Positions 56,493 to 64,000 of a DNA stretch of 64,000 bases are shown one piece after another. The DNA comes from Oligoflexia bacterium (GTDB lineage: Bacteria; Bdellovibrionota; UBA1018): positions 1-64,000 of the forward strand of contig JAMPXJ010000024.1 of NCBI GenBank assembly GCA_023701205.1, read 5' to 3'. The position numbers were made by a program, and so were the translations under genes. The notes under the pieces were generated by a model, which had not been told where the DNA came from, did not search any database, and was given only the letters and a program-made list of their open reading frames with translations. Each line of letters begins with the position of its first letter. The stretch's first letter is position 1.

Positions 56493-57471
56493 TGGTCGCT
56501 CCCGGATCGCGGAACGTGAAGGCCTGATTGAGAACGGCTAGCGACTCGGTGCCGGCCTCAAGCTCAATCCATTTCTTCTCTTTTCTCAGGTCCTCGGCCC
56601 ACGTATTGGCGCGATCCTTGGCGGTCTCGGCGATGGCGTTTTTCATGCCGTTTGAGTGGCCTCCCTCGGAAGCGCCCAGTTGTCCGCGCGACATGGAGCC
56701 CTCGGCGTAGGCGCCGATAAAGCGCGTGATGGTTTGACCGATCGTGTTCTTCACAGCCTCGGAATAAACCCGCCCCTCAACGCCAACTTGTCCGTCGCGG
56801 CCTACGCCAATGGCCGAAAGCTGGCGCTCCCGTCCATCCGGAAACTGAAGCGCCCGCCAGGCGAGGTGTGCCCGCTCCGAGGAGTCATCAAACGAGATTT
56901 CGCCAAAGAGCTTTGATCCCTCAGGAATCGCGACCGTGTCCTCATGCTGGAAGTCCGATGAGACCACCCCGATAACGGGCATCGCTTGCCCCGAAATGGT
57001 CGCTCTTTCTATAAGTCTCACGCGAATGCGGCTTCCCGGAGGAAGCTGGGTTCTGGAGTCAAGCCCCCCTCGGGTCAAGACCATCGAGGTACTGCGATCG
57101 CCTCCACGTCGACCTCCGCCGCCCATACCCACGCCTTGCGCGGACTGATAGAGGTAATCAAGCGACGAGGGCACAGCGCCCACGCCGGCTTTCGCCGCCT
57201 GAAGTTGCGCCCAAGTGTCATCGGTGGCCGTTGATTCGGGGACTTTCGCCACCTGTGCGGAGCCGGGCTCAGCCTTCTCATGAAAGCTCGGGTTCTCGGG
57301 CTTGGGCTCGGGCATCAGAAGAAGCGCCACGACGGCAACGCCGATGCCGATGGCGCCAAACTTCTTGATCGCACCCCAATCGATATCACGTTTTGTGGTG
57401 AAAGGCTTGGGCTCTTTCAGAAAGAACTTCGAGAGTCGCTCCTTCAGAGAAACTGAGGCTATTATTTCCAT
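56482..57471 (-). CDS. virB10: VirB10/TrbI family protein of type IV secretion
   Basis: The product is 329 aa using the ATG at 57471, which has AAGGTG upstream and a short overlap with virB9. One membrane segment (about 36-52, GAIGIGVAVVALLLM) follows a cytoplasmic start with KEPKPFTTKRDI. The C-terminal domain (about 140-300) has TRTQLPPGSRIRVRLIERAT-like strands, PEGSKLFGEISFD and a GRVYSEAVKNTIGQT segment, the TrbI/VirB10 pattern. It spans the envelope and gates the channel. It is shorter than the 380-450 aa typical of Ti-type VirB10. Confidence 0.82.
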   Translation of the reverse strand: MEIIASVSLKERLSKFFLKEPKPFTTKRDIDWGAIKKFGAIGIGVAVVALLLMPEPKPENPSFHEKAEPGSAQVAKVPESTATDDTWAQLQAAKAGVGAVPSSLDYLYQSAQGVGMGGGGRRGGDRSTSMVLTRGGLDSRTQLPPGSRIRVRLIERATISGQAMPVIGVVSSDFQHEDTVAIPEGSKLFGEISFDDSSERAHLAWRALQFPDGRERQLSAIGVGRDGQVGVEGRVYSEAVKNTIGQTITRFIGAYAEGSMSRGQLGASEGGHSNGMKNAIAETAKDRANTWAEDLRKEKKWIELEAGTESLAVLNQAFTFRDPGATNGR

Positions 57472-58184
57472 GCGGTCACCTTGGGAAGAGTTAGAAATGA
57501 CATTTTCTTCCACCTCAGCTCCAAGCGCAGTGGGTCCGCATCCGAAACATCCGAGCGAAGGACTTGCATCACTCCTGAAACTATCTCGCCCGGCTTGATC
57601 GCCATCGACGAGAGAAACAGAAGGTGAATCGGCCGCGTCACTCCGCTTTGCGTGAGCCAGAGCCATTCCGCCTTCAACACCTCGGGCTTCGTGCTTCGAA
57701 TGATGAACTCGATCAGGAGGATGCCGTCACGAGACCGACCCAAGCGCTTTACCTCCAGCGAAAGCGTCTCATTCGTGAGAGATCGCTTTATCGGTGTCCA
57801 GACAAGCGATGCCTTTGCCTCTTTGTAGGTTTCTTTCGGGTTCTCAAGATAAACGACGTAATCGGCCGCTGGTTCGGGGCCGGTCACGAGCTGCACGTTG
57901 TAGCGCCTCCAATCCGTATAGATATACAGATTGCTCTTGGCGCTCCCATGAAGCGGCTTGATCGTGACGGCCTGATCCAGATACTCAACTTTGAAAGCGT
58001 CGAGATCACCCACCACGACGCTATTGGGCCGATCCGGTACTTGGATGATCGTTGCGATCCCAAGCGCCGTTCGGACGGCCTCGATTTGATCTTGAGCGAT
58101 TGCAGCTCTCCGCACCTTCGGCGGAGCGGCCTCGGTCGCAAATGGGAATACAAGCAACAGAATCCAGAGAAATAGTGGATTCAT
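57462..58184 (-). CDS. virB9: VirB9/TrbG-like outer channel protein
   Basis: The product is 240 aa with a signal peptide (FLWILLLVFPFATEAAPP). The central part has VGDLDAFKVEYLDQAVTIKP and SNLYIYTDWRRYNVQL, the order of beta motifs characteristic of VirB9/TrbG/TraK. A C-terminal part with WLWLTQSGVTRPIHLLFLSS is the second domain. VirB9 forms the periplasmic/outer-membrane ring with VirB10 and VirB7. Its stop overlaps the virB10 start by 10 bases. It is separated from virB8 by the PadR/Cdd1/VOC cargo block. Confidence 0.8.
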   Translation of the reverse strand: MNPLFLWILLLVFPFATEAAPPKVRRAAIAQDQIEAVRTALGIATIIQVPDRPNSVVVGDLDAFKVEYLDQAVTIKPLHGSAKSNLYIYTDWRRYNVQLVTGPEPAADYVVYLENPKETYKEAKASLVWTPIKRSLTNETLSLEVKRLGRSRDGILLIEFIIRSTKPEVLKAEWLWLTQSGVTRPIHLLFLSSMAIKPGEIVSGVMQVLRSDVSDADPLRLELRWKKMSFLTLPKVTAWK

Positions 58185-58253
58185 GAGCCCTCCTTTGGAA
58201 AAGAGGGTTTTCAGTTGCTCAAACTATTTCGCAATAGGGCGAATACTCGCGCG

Positions 58254-58640
58254 TCATCCCATCGGCGAGCAAATCTCTACAAGGAAGCCGTTACAGTCCT
58301 TCACGTAGCCTACCTCCTGGCCCCATGGCTTTTGGACCGGCTTCATCACCTGGGCCGCACCCTGTGAAAGAGCTCTCTCGAACGCGGCACCGACGTTTTC
58401 AGTAACAAGCGCGATTTCGAATGGAGGTGGCGTCGATGGGCGGCCAAATTTAGAGAATTCCGGGCCATTTGACTTTGCAAGCTCGAAGCTGACAAATGCC
58501 AGCTTCGTTGTGCCCGTGTTCATCTCTGCGTAGCCGTTGCTTTCGTGAATGAACAAGCGCTCAAGTCCGAACGCCTTCTCATAGAACTCGACTGTTTCAG
58601 GTACGTTCTCAACATAGGCAATGGCATATCCGAATTTCAT
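58254..58640 (-). CDS. VOC family (glyoxalase/bleomycin resistance-like) protein
   Basis: The product is 128 aa. The beta-alpha-beta-beta-beta repeat with VENVPETVEFYEKAFGLER and a second module (AQVMKPVQKPWGQEVGYVKD) places it in the VOC superfamily. The Glu in FLVEIC is a likely metal ligand. Members include glyoxalase I, dioxygenases and antibiotic-binding proteins; the role here is not known. It is divergent from the Cdd1/PadR genes, with a palindromic operator between, so it is probably PadR-regulated. Confidence 0.85.
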   Translation of the reverse strand: MKFGYAIAYVENVPETVEFYEKAFGLERLFIHESNGYAEMNTGTTKLAFVSFELAKSNGPEFSKFGRPSTPPPFEIALVTENVGAAFERALSQGAAQVMKPVQKPWGQEVGYVKDCNGFLVEICSPMG

Positions 58641-58665
58641 TTGGGTTCTCCTTGATTCGGTATCG

Positions 58666-58686
58666 AGACTAGTCTAATTTAGACTA
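58666..58686. promoter_or_regulatory. Overlapping palindromes, likely PadR operator
   Basis: A perfect 17-base inverted repeat TAGTCTAATTTAGACTA (58670-58686) overlaps a second palindrome AGACTAGTCT (58666-58675). It lies between the divergent VOC gene (start 58640) and cdd1 (start 58688), directly before the latter's ATG. A repressor bound there would block both promoters. The PadR protein of the cdd1 operon is the obvious candidate. Confidence 0.7.
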
Positions 58687-58687
58687 C

Positions 58688-59005
58688 ATGTCAACTAAGG
58701 CTAGCAAACCGAAAACGAAGCTCTCTGACCACCCCCATCAAGAGCGACTGATTGATTTAGTCTCGGTCGGTCCCGCTACTGTGAAAGACTTCGAGCTTCT
58801 TGGCATTCGAACCATAGATGACTTGCGAGACCAAGATGCCACGGAGCTCTATCGGCGCCTTTGCGTAATGACGAAGGCATCGCATGATCCTTGTGTAGAG
58901 GACGTCTTCAGAGCAGCGATTGAGCAGGTAAATGATCCTAATCTGAGCCAGCAACAGAAGAACTGGTGGTATTGGAGCCAATTACGGAAAAAGAGAACAA
59001 AGTGA
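58688..59005 (+). CDS. Cdd1-like (pathogenicity-locus) helix-hairpin-helix protein
   Basis: The product is 105 aa. The SVGPATVKDFELLGIRTIDDL and DATELYRRLC segments match the Cdd1 family, a helix-hairpin-helix of ~90 aa often found beside regulators and cargo on mobile elements. The molecular function is not established. The stop overlaps the PadR start (GTGA). The ATG immediately follows the palindromic operator, so there is hardly any 5' leader. Confidence 0.75.
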   Translation: MSTKASKPKTKLSDHPHQERLIDLVSVGPATVKDFELLGIRTIDDLRDQDATELYRRLCVMTKASHDPCVEDVFRAAIEQVNDPNLSQQQKNWWYWSQLRKKRTK

Positions 59006-59580
59006 AACGAAGCTCATCGCGACTATCCCCTGCGGATCTAGTAGTCCTCAGTCTGCTTGCAGAAGCTCCCATGCACGGCTACAAACTAGTTGCCGAGCTT
59101 GAGATTCGAGATGCGGAAGACTGGGCACCGATCTCTCGACCACAGGTCTATTACAGTATTAAGAAGTTGGCTAAGCTCGGACTCATCGAGCCTGCAACCA
59201 CCGATACGGATCCACTTGGCCCAGAACGAGAAGTCTTTCGCATTACCTCGAAAGGCACCAAGGCCATGAACGATGCTCTAAGCAGGCTGACTTGGGCTGA
59301 GCAACGCCCCCCATCGCCCTTTATGACGTGGATGGCGCTCTCAACTCATTTATCCTCAGAAAAGACGAGCGAGGTTATCAAGGCTCGACAGAAATATCTG
59401 ACAAAGCAACTCCAAAAAGAAAAGCGAACTCTCGCCGAATTTGCTGCCGACTCAGGCGCCATGGTTACCGCAGGACGCCTCATGGTATCTCTCACGATCG
59501 AATTGTTTGAGGCAGAGCTTAAGTGGCTTCAACTGGTCCTGAAGGAGCTTCCGAAAGCCCGCCAAAACATCCGGAACTGA
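59002..59580 (+). CDS. PadR family transcriptional regulator
   Basis: The product is 192 aa from a GTG that overlaps the Cdd1 stop; a longer start at 58966 is less likely. The PadR winged helix (about 10-85) has LVVLSLLAEAPMHGYKLVAE and RPQVYYSIKKLAKLGLIEP. The C-terminal helical domain (about 110-190) is for dimerisation. PadR proteins usually repress and are released by small phenolic or drug-like compounds. It probably binds the palindrome at 58666-58686 and controls the VOC gene and itself. It is convergent with virB8. Confidence 0.9.
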   Translation: MKRSSSRLSPADLVVLSLLAEAPMHGYKLVAELEIRDAEDWAPISRPQVYYSIKKLAKLGLIEPATTDTDPLGPEREVFRITSKGTKAMNDALSRLTWAEQRPPSPFMTWMALSTHLSSEKTSEVIKARQKYLTKQLQKEKRTLAEFAADSGAMVTAGRLMVSLTIELFEAELKWLQLVLKELPKARQNIRN

Positions 59581-59636
59581 ATCCCGGCAGTCATCTAACA
59601 TCGACATTTGAATCAATGAGCCGATTGTTCGACCGA

Positions 59637-60221
59637 TCACTCCTCCCTTTCTTTTGCGACGTAAATGCCCCAAGGATTTTCTTTTGATCTTGTGCCGCTC
59701 TCGAAACCCAGTTCTAGCCGAAGGCTACCGGCAGCCTTTAACCCCTGGATGGCCGTTACGCGATCTCCGGTGATAACTGCGGTCCTTCTCTCAAGACTCA
59801 CGTCGATCTTCTCGGGGTATACCCGCTGGGCAACAGCTTTCTCCGTCGAAAACTTCGCAACGTTCGCTACGGCCGCCTGGTACGCCCTCACGCTATTAGG
59901 AAGTATAAAGGCCTCTGCGCCCCGCAGTCGCTGCTTCACATTCGCAGGCTCCCATCGATACCGAAGTTCGAGATAGCGAGCGATCGCCTCCCGAACCTCA
60001 TCCTCCGGCTTCGGAAGCGTCGTCTGTTCAAGCGACGCGCCCGAAGGACTGAGAGCCAAGACCACCGGCGGTCGGGTCGCCGTTACATACAGAAGCCCGC
60101 CGCACACAAGCGCGAGCGCCAGCCCAAGTAAAGCAAACACCTTCAAGACCTGATTCGAGTGCGTGAGTTCCCCGAGCATCCTGGGGAACCGGGCTGATTC
60201 AAGCTTTGTATTCTGGTTCAT
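59637..60221 (-). CDS. virB8: VirB8/TraE-like inner membrane protein
   Basis: The product is 194 aa. It has a short cytoplasmic start, one membrane segment (about 27-47, LKVFALLGLALALVCGGLLY) and a periplasmic NTF2-like domain with EDEVREAIARYLELRYRWE and SLERRTAVITGDRVTAI, typical of VirB8/TraE. It nucleates the inner-membrane complex. It follows virB6 by 15 bases and is cut off from virB9 by the cargo block. Confidence 0.75.
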   Translation of the reverse strand: MNQNTKLESARFPRMLGELTHSNQVLKVFALLGLALALVCGGLLYVTATRPPVVLALSPSGASLEQTTLPKPEDEVREAIARYLELRYRWEPANVKQRLRGAEAFILPNSVRAYQAAVANVAKFSTEKAVAQRVYPEKIDVSLERRTAVITGDRVTAIQGLKAAGSLRLELGFESGTRSKENPWGIYVAKEREE

Positions 60222-60236
60222 GCGTAAATCCCTTCT

Positions 60237-61109
60237 TTAGCGGTTACGAGGAGGAGTTCGGATCTTCGCAACTTGAGCGCGCACGAAAGTCTGTCCGTGG
60301 TTGAGAACATTTCGACTGGTTGTTGCCACCATCGCGGCTCGGGCCGGGGCGGCTGCCATCGCGGCCACCGCCGCAGGCCCGAGGGTCGACGACATGGACT
60401 GAAAGCCTTGTCCCACAAGCGAGCGCACGATAAGTGGGGTCGCAAGCATCGCGATGGCAATCACGAAATTTATGACGATCAATGTCAGGTAGTTTCCTTC
60501 GGCCTTGTAGGCATCGCCAAAGGAAAGCGCCGTAAGCATCGCACCCAGGATCGCCCACACGATTTTCCAAGAGGCCACCTCGATCATTCCCTTGAAAAGG
60601 TTCACCGTGATCTGGCTTGTTCCCGAGAACAAGTTGAAGAGAAGCAGCAAGGGTGCGGCCACCATGAAAAACGCCCAGAAGAAGTGATACATCGCTATCG
60701 TCAGATAGCGCGCAATATAGAGAATGAGGTAGCTCAAAAACGATAACGTCGCGATGATCAGGTCATTGAACTGAAGGAGAATGCTCGTCGGTGAGAGCGA
60801 GTAGTTCTGGGATTTCTCCTGGGCCATGCGGATGATCGTGTCGATGGAACTTAAGGAGTCAATTCGCTCGGTGATTCCATCGGCGACAAAGACAATCGCC
60901 CGGCTGATATCCGGAAACGCCGCCAGGAGAATCGTCGAGATCACCGCGCGCTTCAGGACATCCAGAAACTCGATGCTTCCTTGCGGGGAGCGAAACCATG
61001 TCACCGCAATCGAGAGCGCAAAGAAGACGGGGAGCATCAGGTAATAGACCCTGACGAAATCCTGGTGCAGGTCGCGCATGAGCGAACCGAGAAGTTCAAA
61101 CTGTGGCAT
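60237..61109 (-). CDS. virB6: VirB6/TrbL-like membrane protein
   Basis: The product is 290 aa with AGGGGG before the ATG. Five or six hydrophobic segments are seen (about residues 20-40, 55-75, 110-135, 140-165, 180-200, 205-230), the shape of a VirB6/TrbL polytopic protein. The motif YLTIAMYHFFWAFFMVAAPL and the following VNLFKGMIEVASWKIVWAI segment fit. It forms the inner channel. The end is soluble and Ala/Arg-rich. A group II intron lies upstream of its start, separating it from virB5. Confidence 0.7.
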   Translation of the reverse strand: MPQFELLGSLMRDLHQDFVRVYYLMLPVFFALSIAVTWFRSPQGSIEFLDVLKRAVISTILLAAFPDISRAIVFVADGITERIDSLSSIDTIIRMAQEKSQNYSLSPTSILLQFNDLIIATLSFLSYLILYIARYLTIAMYHFFWAFFMVAAPLLLLFNLFSGTSQITVNLFKGMIEVASWKIVWAILGAMLTALSFGDAYKAEGNYLTLIVINFVIAIAMLATPLIVRSLVGQGFQSMSSTLGPAAVAAMAAAPARAAMVATTSRNVLNHGQTFVRAQVAKIRTPPRNR

Positions 61110-61486
61110 CAGTTACCCCCTGAGCGCCGGGATAAACCGGCAGATTGGTTGTTAGTGTTACGATTAACCTTTAAACGCCTAGCCAGCGATAAAGTGCCCG
61201 AGTCATGCGGGCGTGTCCGCAATGGCACGTCCGAAGCGTTGACAGGGTTGCAAGCAGGCCAAGTATTGAGCCCCGAAATCAACTCGAAATCAGGTGCCGA
61301 CGCCCTAGGAGGACGCGGAAGGCAACAATCGATGGATCGTTTCGGCGAGATCGGTCGATACCTGACGGGGTCAAAGAACTTGAGCATGCTTTGCCGTGCC
61401 AATCTGCGCGAGAACCGGGAGATCCCATGTTCAGCCAGTGGTGCAACGCCATTGGTTCGCATCGTGAAGTCTAAGGACGCACGACG

Positions 61487-62971
61487 ATGATGAACGAACA
61501 TGGGAAGTCGGACAGAACCAAAGTACCTGCGAAGTTCGCGAACAAGGGTGGCACCCATGCGCCTGCGGAGCGGGATGGAGGGAAGGGTTCTGGCCAAAGG
61601 GAACGCGACAAGCAAAACGCGTCGAGGGTCACAGCAGCCCACAAAGGCGCGCCCAATGCGCTTGATCGCGTACGCAAGCTCGCCAAGAGCGATAAAAAGG
61701 TGCGGTTCACGAACCTGATGCACCATATCTACAACGTCGACAGACTCCGTGCGTCCTACTTCGCGATGAAGAGAACAGCAGCGGCCGGCGTCGATGGGGA
61801 GACTTGGGCAAGCTATGGAGAAAGGCTTGAGGAAAACCTCGCGGCCCTCTCTGAGCGACTGCGCAAGGGAGGATACCGAGCGAAGCCTGTCAAAAGAACG
61901 TTCATACCAAAAGCCGACGGCAAACAGAGACCCCTCGGGGTTCCTGTGCTGGAAGATAAAATCGTTCAGCGAGCCACGGTTGACGTACTGAATGCGATCT
62001 ACGAGACGGACTTTCTCGGATTTTCCTATGGATACCGACCGGGTAAAGGGCAGCACAACTGCCTCGATGCCTTGTACGTCGGACTTCTCACCAGGCAAGT
62101 GAATTGGGTCTTGGATGCGGACATCCGAGGCTTTTTCGACAATCTCAGTCACGAGTGGCTGATCAAGTTTGTCGAGCACCGAGTGGGTGACGAGCGTGTT
62201 CTCCGGCTGATCCAGAAGTGGCTCAAGGCCGGAGTTATGTTCGAAGGCCGCAGAGAAGAGACTGAAGAAGGGGTACCGCAGGGCGGGAACATCTCGCCGC
62301 TGCTCGCGAACGTCTACCTTCACTACGTCTTGGATCTGTGGGCGCAACAAAGACGACAGGACAAATCGCGCGGAGAGATGATCATCGTGCGATGGGCTGA
62401 CGACTTTGTTGTGGGTTTTGAACACAAATCGCAAGCCGAGAAGTTTTTGGCGGATCTGAGAGAGCGCATGCTCAAGTTCAGCCTCGAGCTTCATCCCGAG
62501 AAAACGCGCATCCTGGAGTTTGGCCCCTGGGCCATTAACAACCGGAAGCGACGCGGACTCGGGAAGCCGGAAACTTTCAACTTCCTTGGGTTCACGCACA
62601 TCTGTGGCAGGAAATGGGGAAACAAGAGGTACACGGTTCATCGGCGAACGATTGCGAAGAAGATGAGGGCAAAACTCAGTGAAGTGAAAACGGAGCTGAG
62701 AAAGCGCATGCACCAGCCGATCCCTCAACAGGGAAAATGGTTGAGGAGCGTGGTGGACGGACACAACCGATACTACGGAGTGCCCGGCAATGCGGATGTG
62801 CTGTACCGCTTCTACAAAGCGGTCTGCCGCTACTGGTTGACCGTGCTGCAACGGCGCGGAAATCGTCGACCAATGACGTGGGGCCGGCTGCGGCGACATA
62901 TCGACCGTCATCTCCCTTCGCCCAAAATCCATCATCCTTATCCGCTCAGACGAATGGGCGTTATCACCTGA
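61487..62971 (+). CDS. ltrA: Group II intron reverse transcriptase/maturase
   Basis: The product is 494 aa. RT motifs include KRTAAAGVDGETW, RTFIPKADGKQRPLGVPVLE, LDADIRGFFDNLSH, EGVPQGGNISPLLANVYLH and the catalytic WADD box (VRWADDFVV, Asp305-Asp306; Trp replaces the usual Tyr). The maturase/thumb X domain follows (RTIAKKMRAKLSEVK) and the protein ends in RRMGVIT. There is no HNH endonuclease domain, so it is the En-minus type that usually relies on other priming for mobility. It copies the intron RNA and helps it splice. A 5' extension of ~60 basic residues precedes the RT. Confidence 0.93.
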   Translation: MMNEHGKSDRTKVPAKFANKGGTHAPAERDGGKGSGQRERDKQNASRVTAAHKGAPNALDRVRKLAKSDKKVRFTNLMHHIYNVDRLRASYFAMKRTAAAGVDGETWASYGERLEENLAALSERLRKGGYRAKPVKRTFIPKADGKQRPLGVPVLEDKIVQRATVDVLNAIYETDFLGFSYGYRPGKGQHNCLDALYVGLLTRQVNWVLDADIRGFFDNLSHEWLIKFVEHRVGDERVLRLIQKWLKAGVMFEGRREETEEGVPQGGNISPLLANVYLHYVLDLWAQQRRQDKSRGEMIIVRWADDFVVGFEHKSQAEKFLADLRERMLKFSLELHPEKTRILEFGPWAINNRKRRGLGKPETFNFLGFTHICGRKWGNKRYTVHRRTIAKKMRAKLSEVKTELRKRMHQPIPQQGKWLRSVVDGHNRYYGVPGNADVLYRFYKAVCRYWLTVLQRRGNRRPMTWGRLRRHIDRHLPSPKIHHPYPLRRMGVIT

Positions 62972-62976
62972 GGCAA

Positions 62977-63009
62977 GAGCCGTGTGCATTAGCAGTGCCC
63001 GCACGGATC
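62977..63009 (+). ncRNA. Group II intron domain V
   Basis: GAGCCGTGTG and CGCACGGATC form the lower stem (one G-A mismatch), with a two-base CC bulge and a CATT/AGTG distal stem. Length (33) and the catalytic AGC triad near the 5' end fit domain V, the heart of the ribozyme. It begins 6 bases after the RT stop codon. Confidence 0.8.
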
Positions 63010-63063
63010 TGTGGAGGGGGTGGTCCGAAGTAAATGCTGTTTGGTGTTTAGGAAGGACCATTC

Positions 63064-63768
63064 CTACTCCGACTCCAGAGGTTTCAGACTCGTTTCTTTG
63101 GGGAGAGACCCCAGCGCACTCGAGATTCCGTCGTATTGGGTGCGGAACTGGGCGGACTCGAGTTTGTCCTTCCGGTTCTGTAGAGCCATGTTCTCGGCCA
63201 TCATTTTGAGCATCATGGAATTGGTCCGGAGCACCTGAGTCGTCACCCCAATGAGCACCGCGACCGACTGCGCGGTGAGTTTCCCAGCCCCTTGGGGATT
63301 CACGGCCTGGGAATGGCTGATGATGCGTCTACTCTGCTCGTCGGCCTGGTCGGCAAATCGGAAAAGCGTCCCGTTCATCGCAATACTCTCCGCGACCGAC
63401 TGGTCTTGAGCCCGCTGAAGCTTCGCATCGCCAGTTTGCGGTATCCTCCCGTAGAGATCGTTGATGACCGCCATCACGCGATCAGCCGTCGCAAGATCGC
63501 CATAGAGGCCGGGATTGAACTTCGGGTCCATCATCTGGATCACGCCAAGCCCCTCCCGAATGCCGCGGTTGATGTCTCGAAGGAGACCTAAGGTATCCGC
63601 GCCAGTCCCGAGAATCTGTCTCAGCTGCGCGAGTTGGGTAACCGCGTTTGCCAGGATATTCAGAAGAATCGGGATGTCCGCGCCAAAGAGATCCGCCTTT
63701 GCAGGAGTTGGAAGTGCGATAGCAACGGACATTAGGAGAACGACAAGCGCTTTCTTAGCTCTCTTCAT
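63064..63768 (-). CDS. virB5: VirB5/TrbJ-like secreted protein
   Basis: The product is 234 aa with a signal peptide (KALVVLLMSVAIALPTPAKA). It is helix-rich, with a start like TrbJ/VirB5 (DLFGADIPILLNILANAVTQ, LAQLRQILGTG) and several long helices. VirB5 proteins sit at the pilus tip and may bind recipients. The start overlaps the virB4 stop (ATGA). The group II intron begins right after its stop, so the very last residues could have been altered by the insertion. Confidence 0.72.
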   Translation of the reverse strand: MKRAKKALVVLLMSVAIALPTPAKADLFGADIPILLNILANAVTQLAQLRQILGTGADTLGLLRDINRGIREGLGVIQMMDPKFNPGLYGDLATADRVMAVINDLYGRIPQTGDAKLQRAQDQSVAESIAMNGTLFRFADQADEQSRRIISHSQAVNPQGAGKLTAQSVAVLIGVTTQVLRTNSMMLKMMAENMALQNRKDKLESAQFRTQYDGISSALGSLPKETSLKPLESE

Positions 63769-64000
63769 TCTTGCCCTCCTTTGATTGATGCTTGGCCTTG
63801 GGCGACACCGTTCGGGTAGATCCGAGCGGCCTTTTCGATCGCTTCAACCAGGTTCACCCCCTGAGCCCGCTGCTCCGCGAGATATCTGTTATCCTGAGCG
63901 TCGCTTGTGGAGAGCCAGTATTCAAAGGCACTCGGGAAAATGCGGACCACCTGCCGGTGATCGCCCTCGATCATGAACCCCTCGGAGAATTCGCCCTTTC
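63765..64000 (-). CDS. virB4: VirB4/TraC family ATPase, C-terminal part only
   Basis: The gene runs off the right edge; about 78 codons are visible. GEFSEGFMIEGDHRQVVRIF and SAFEYWLSTSDAQDNRYLAE match the end of VirB4/TraC ATPases (the EYWLSTxxxxDN segment is typical). These power pilus assembly and transport. A shorter reading from an ATG at 63974 is unlikely, as the conserved stretch starts before it. It overlaps virB5 by four bases. Confidence 0.7.
   Translation of the reverse strand, partial: KGEFSEGFMIEGDHRQVVRIFPSAFEYWLSTSDAQDNRYLAEQRAQGVNLVEAIEKAARIYPNGVAQGQASIKGGQE

Larger units (their letters stand above)
61194..63062 (+). mobile_element. Group II intron, antisense to the conjugation operon
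   Basis: A reverse-transcriptase gene (61487-62971) is followed by a clear domain V (62977-63009) and a domain VI-like stem with GGTGGTCC and GGACCA (about 63019-63060). The 5' end is placed near 61194 (GTGCC) only as a guess; the true start may be anywhere between about 61140 and 61200. The intron is on the + strand, while the flanking virB5 and virB6 are on the minus strand. It therefore cannot be spliced from the operon mRNA in the usual way. Being intergenic it does not break a reading frame. Confidence 0.8.
49455..64000. mobile_element. Integrative conjugative element at the tmRNA locus (left part)
   Basis: Everything from just after the tmRNA to the window's right edge reads as one element: a serine recombinase at its end, DNA-binding genes, a type IV secretion set (virB4, 5, 6, 8, 9, 10 and virD4), resistance-type cargo and a group II intron. 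Base composition is lower-GC than the core to its left. The exact left junction is unclear, lying between 49455 and about 49620 (before or after the ssrA terminator). The right end, relaxase (if any), virB11 and other subunits are outside the window. Confidence 0.8.

Noticed and set aside
61109-63061. 650-codon open frame on the minus strand covering the group II intron
   Set aside because: It is exactly antisense to the reverse transcriptase gene and lacks a ribosome-binding site or domain. The RT and domain V on the + strand explain the sequence.

Overview
The window looks like a GC-rich chromosome of an uncultivated Bdellovibrionota (Bdellovibrio/Oligoflexia-like) bacterium. Clues are two TIGR02147-type regulators (a family expanded in Bdellovibrio and Fibrobacter), many Cys-rich secreted proteins and lipoproteins without clear relatives, a flagellar flbD-motA-motB operon, a GC-rich core, and a two-piece-free tmRNA with a very short ANDYALAA tag. 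The taxonomic call is an inference from gene content; there is no rRNA in the window.

Layout. (1) About 1-7.7 kb is a lower-GC accessory region. It holds a winged-helix plasmid/relaxation-type protein beside a palindrome and repeat cluster, two divergent cassettes that each pair a secreted protein with a TIGR02147 regulator, and a trypsin-like protease. (2) About 8-48.9 kb is GC-rich core. It contains a CHASE2-adenylate cyclase; an SH3 protein, M48 lipoprotein and FadL-like operon; a CPA2 antiporter in the flagellar motor operon; an RDD protein; a run of four large lipoproteins; an RluA pseudouridine synthase; the B12-dependent ribonucleotide reductase nrdJ behind a long structured leader; small envelope proteins and a minor pilin; the prkA-yeaH-spoVR stress operon divergent from a PP2C phosphatase; an M23 peptidase; secA; and a subtilisin-like lipoprotein. 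(3) tmRNA lies at 49.1-49.45 kb.

(4) From just 3' of the tmRNA to the right edge lies an integrative conjugative element. In its transcription direction (right to left) it reads virB4 (cut by the window edge), virB5, virB6, virB8, virB9, virB10, virD4, NUDIX, APH(6)-like kinase, glycine-zipper lipoprotein, winged-helix protein, small DNA-binding proteins and a large serine recombinase. The recombinase frame runs into the tmRNA on the opposite strand. Two insertions break the transfer operon: a PadR/Cdd1/VOC cargo block and a group II intron in antisense orientation. The far end of the element is outside the window, and no classical relaxase is visible.

The most unusual signals are the multi-hairpin nrdJ leader with an NrdR-like box, a perfect 31-bp stem inverted repeat enclosing two hairpins between convergent genes, the serine recombinase fused in frame to antisense tmRNA, a 108-nt near-perfect hairpin in the element, the duplicated regulator/secreted-protein cassettes, and the paralogous lipoprotein run.
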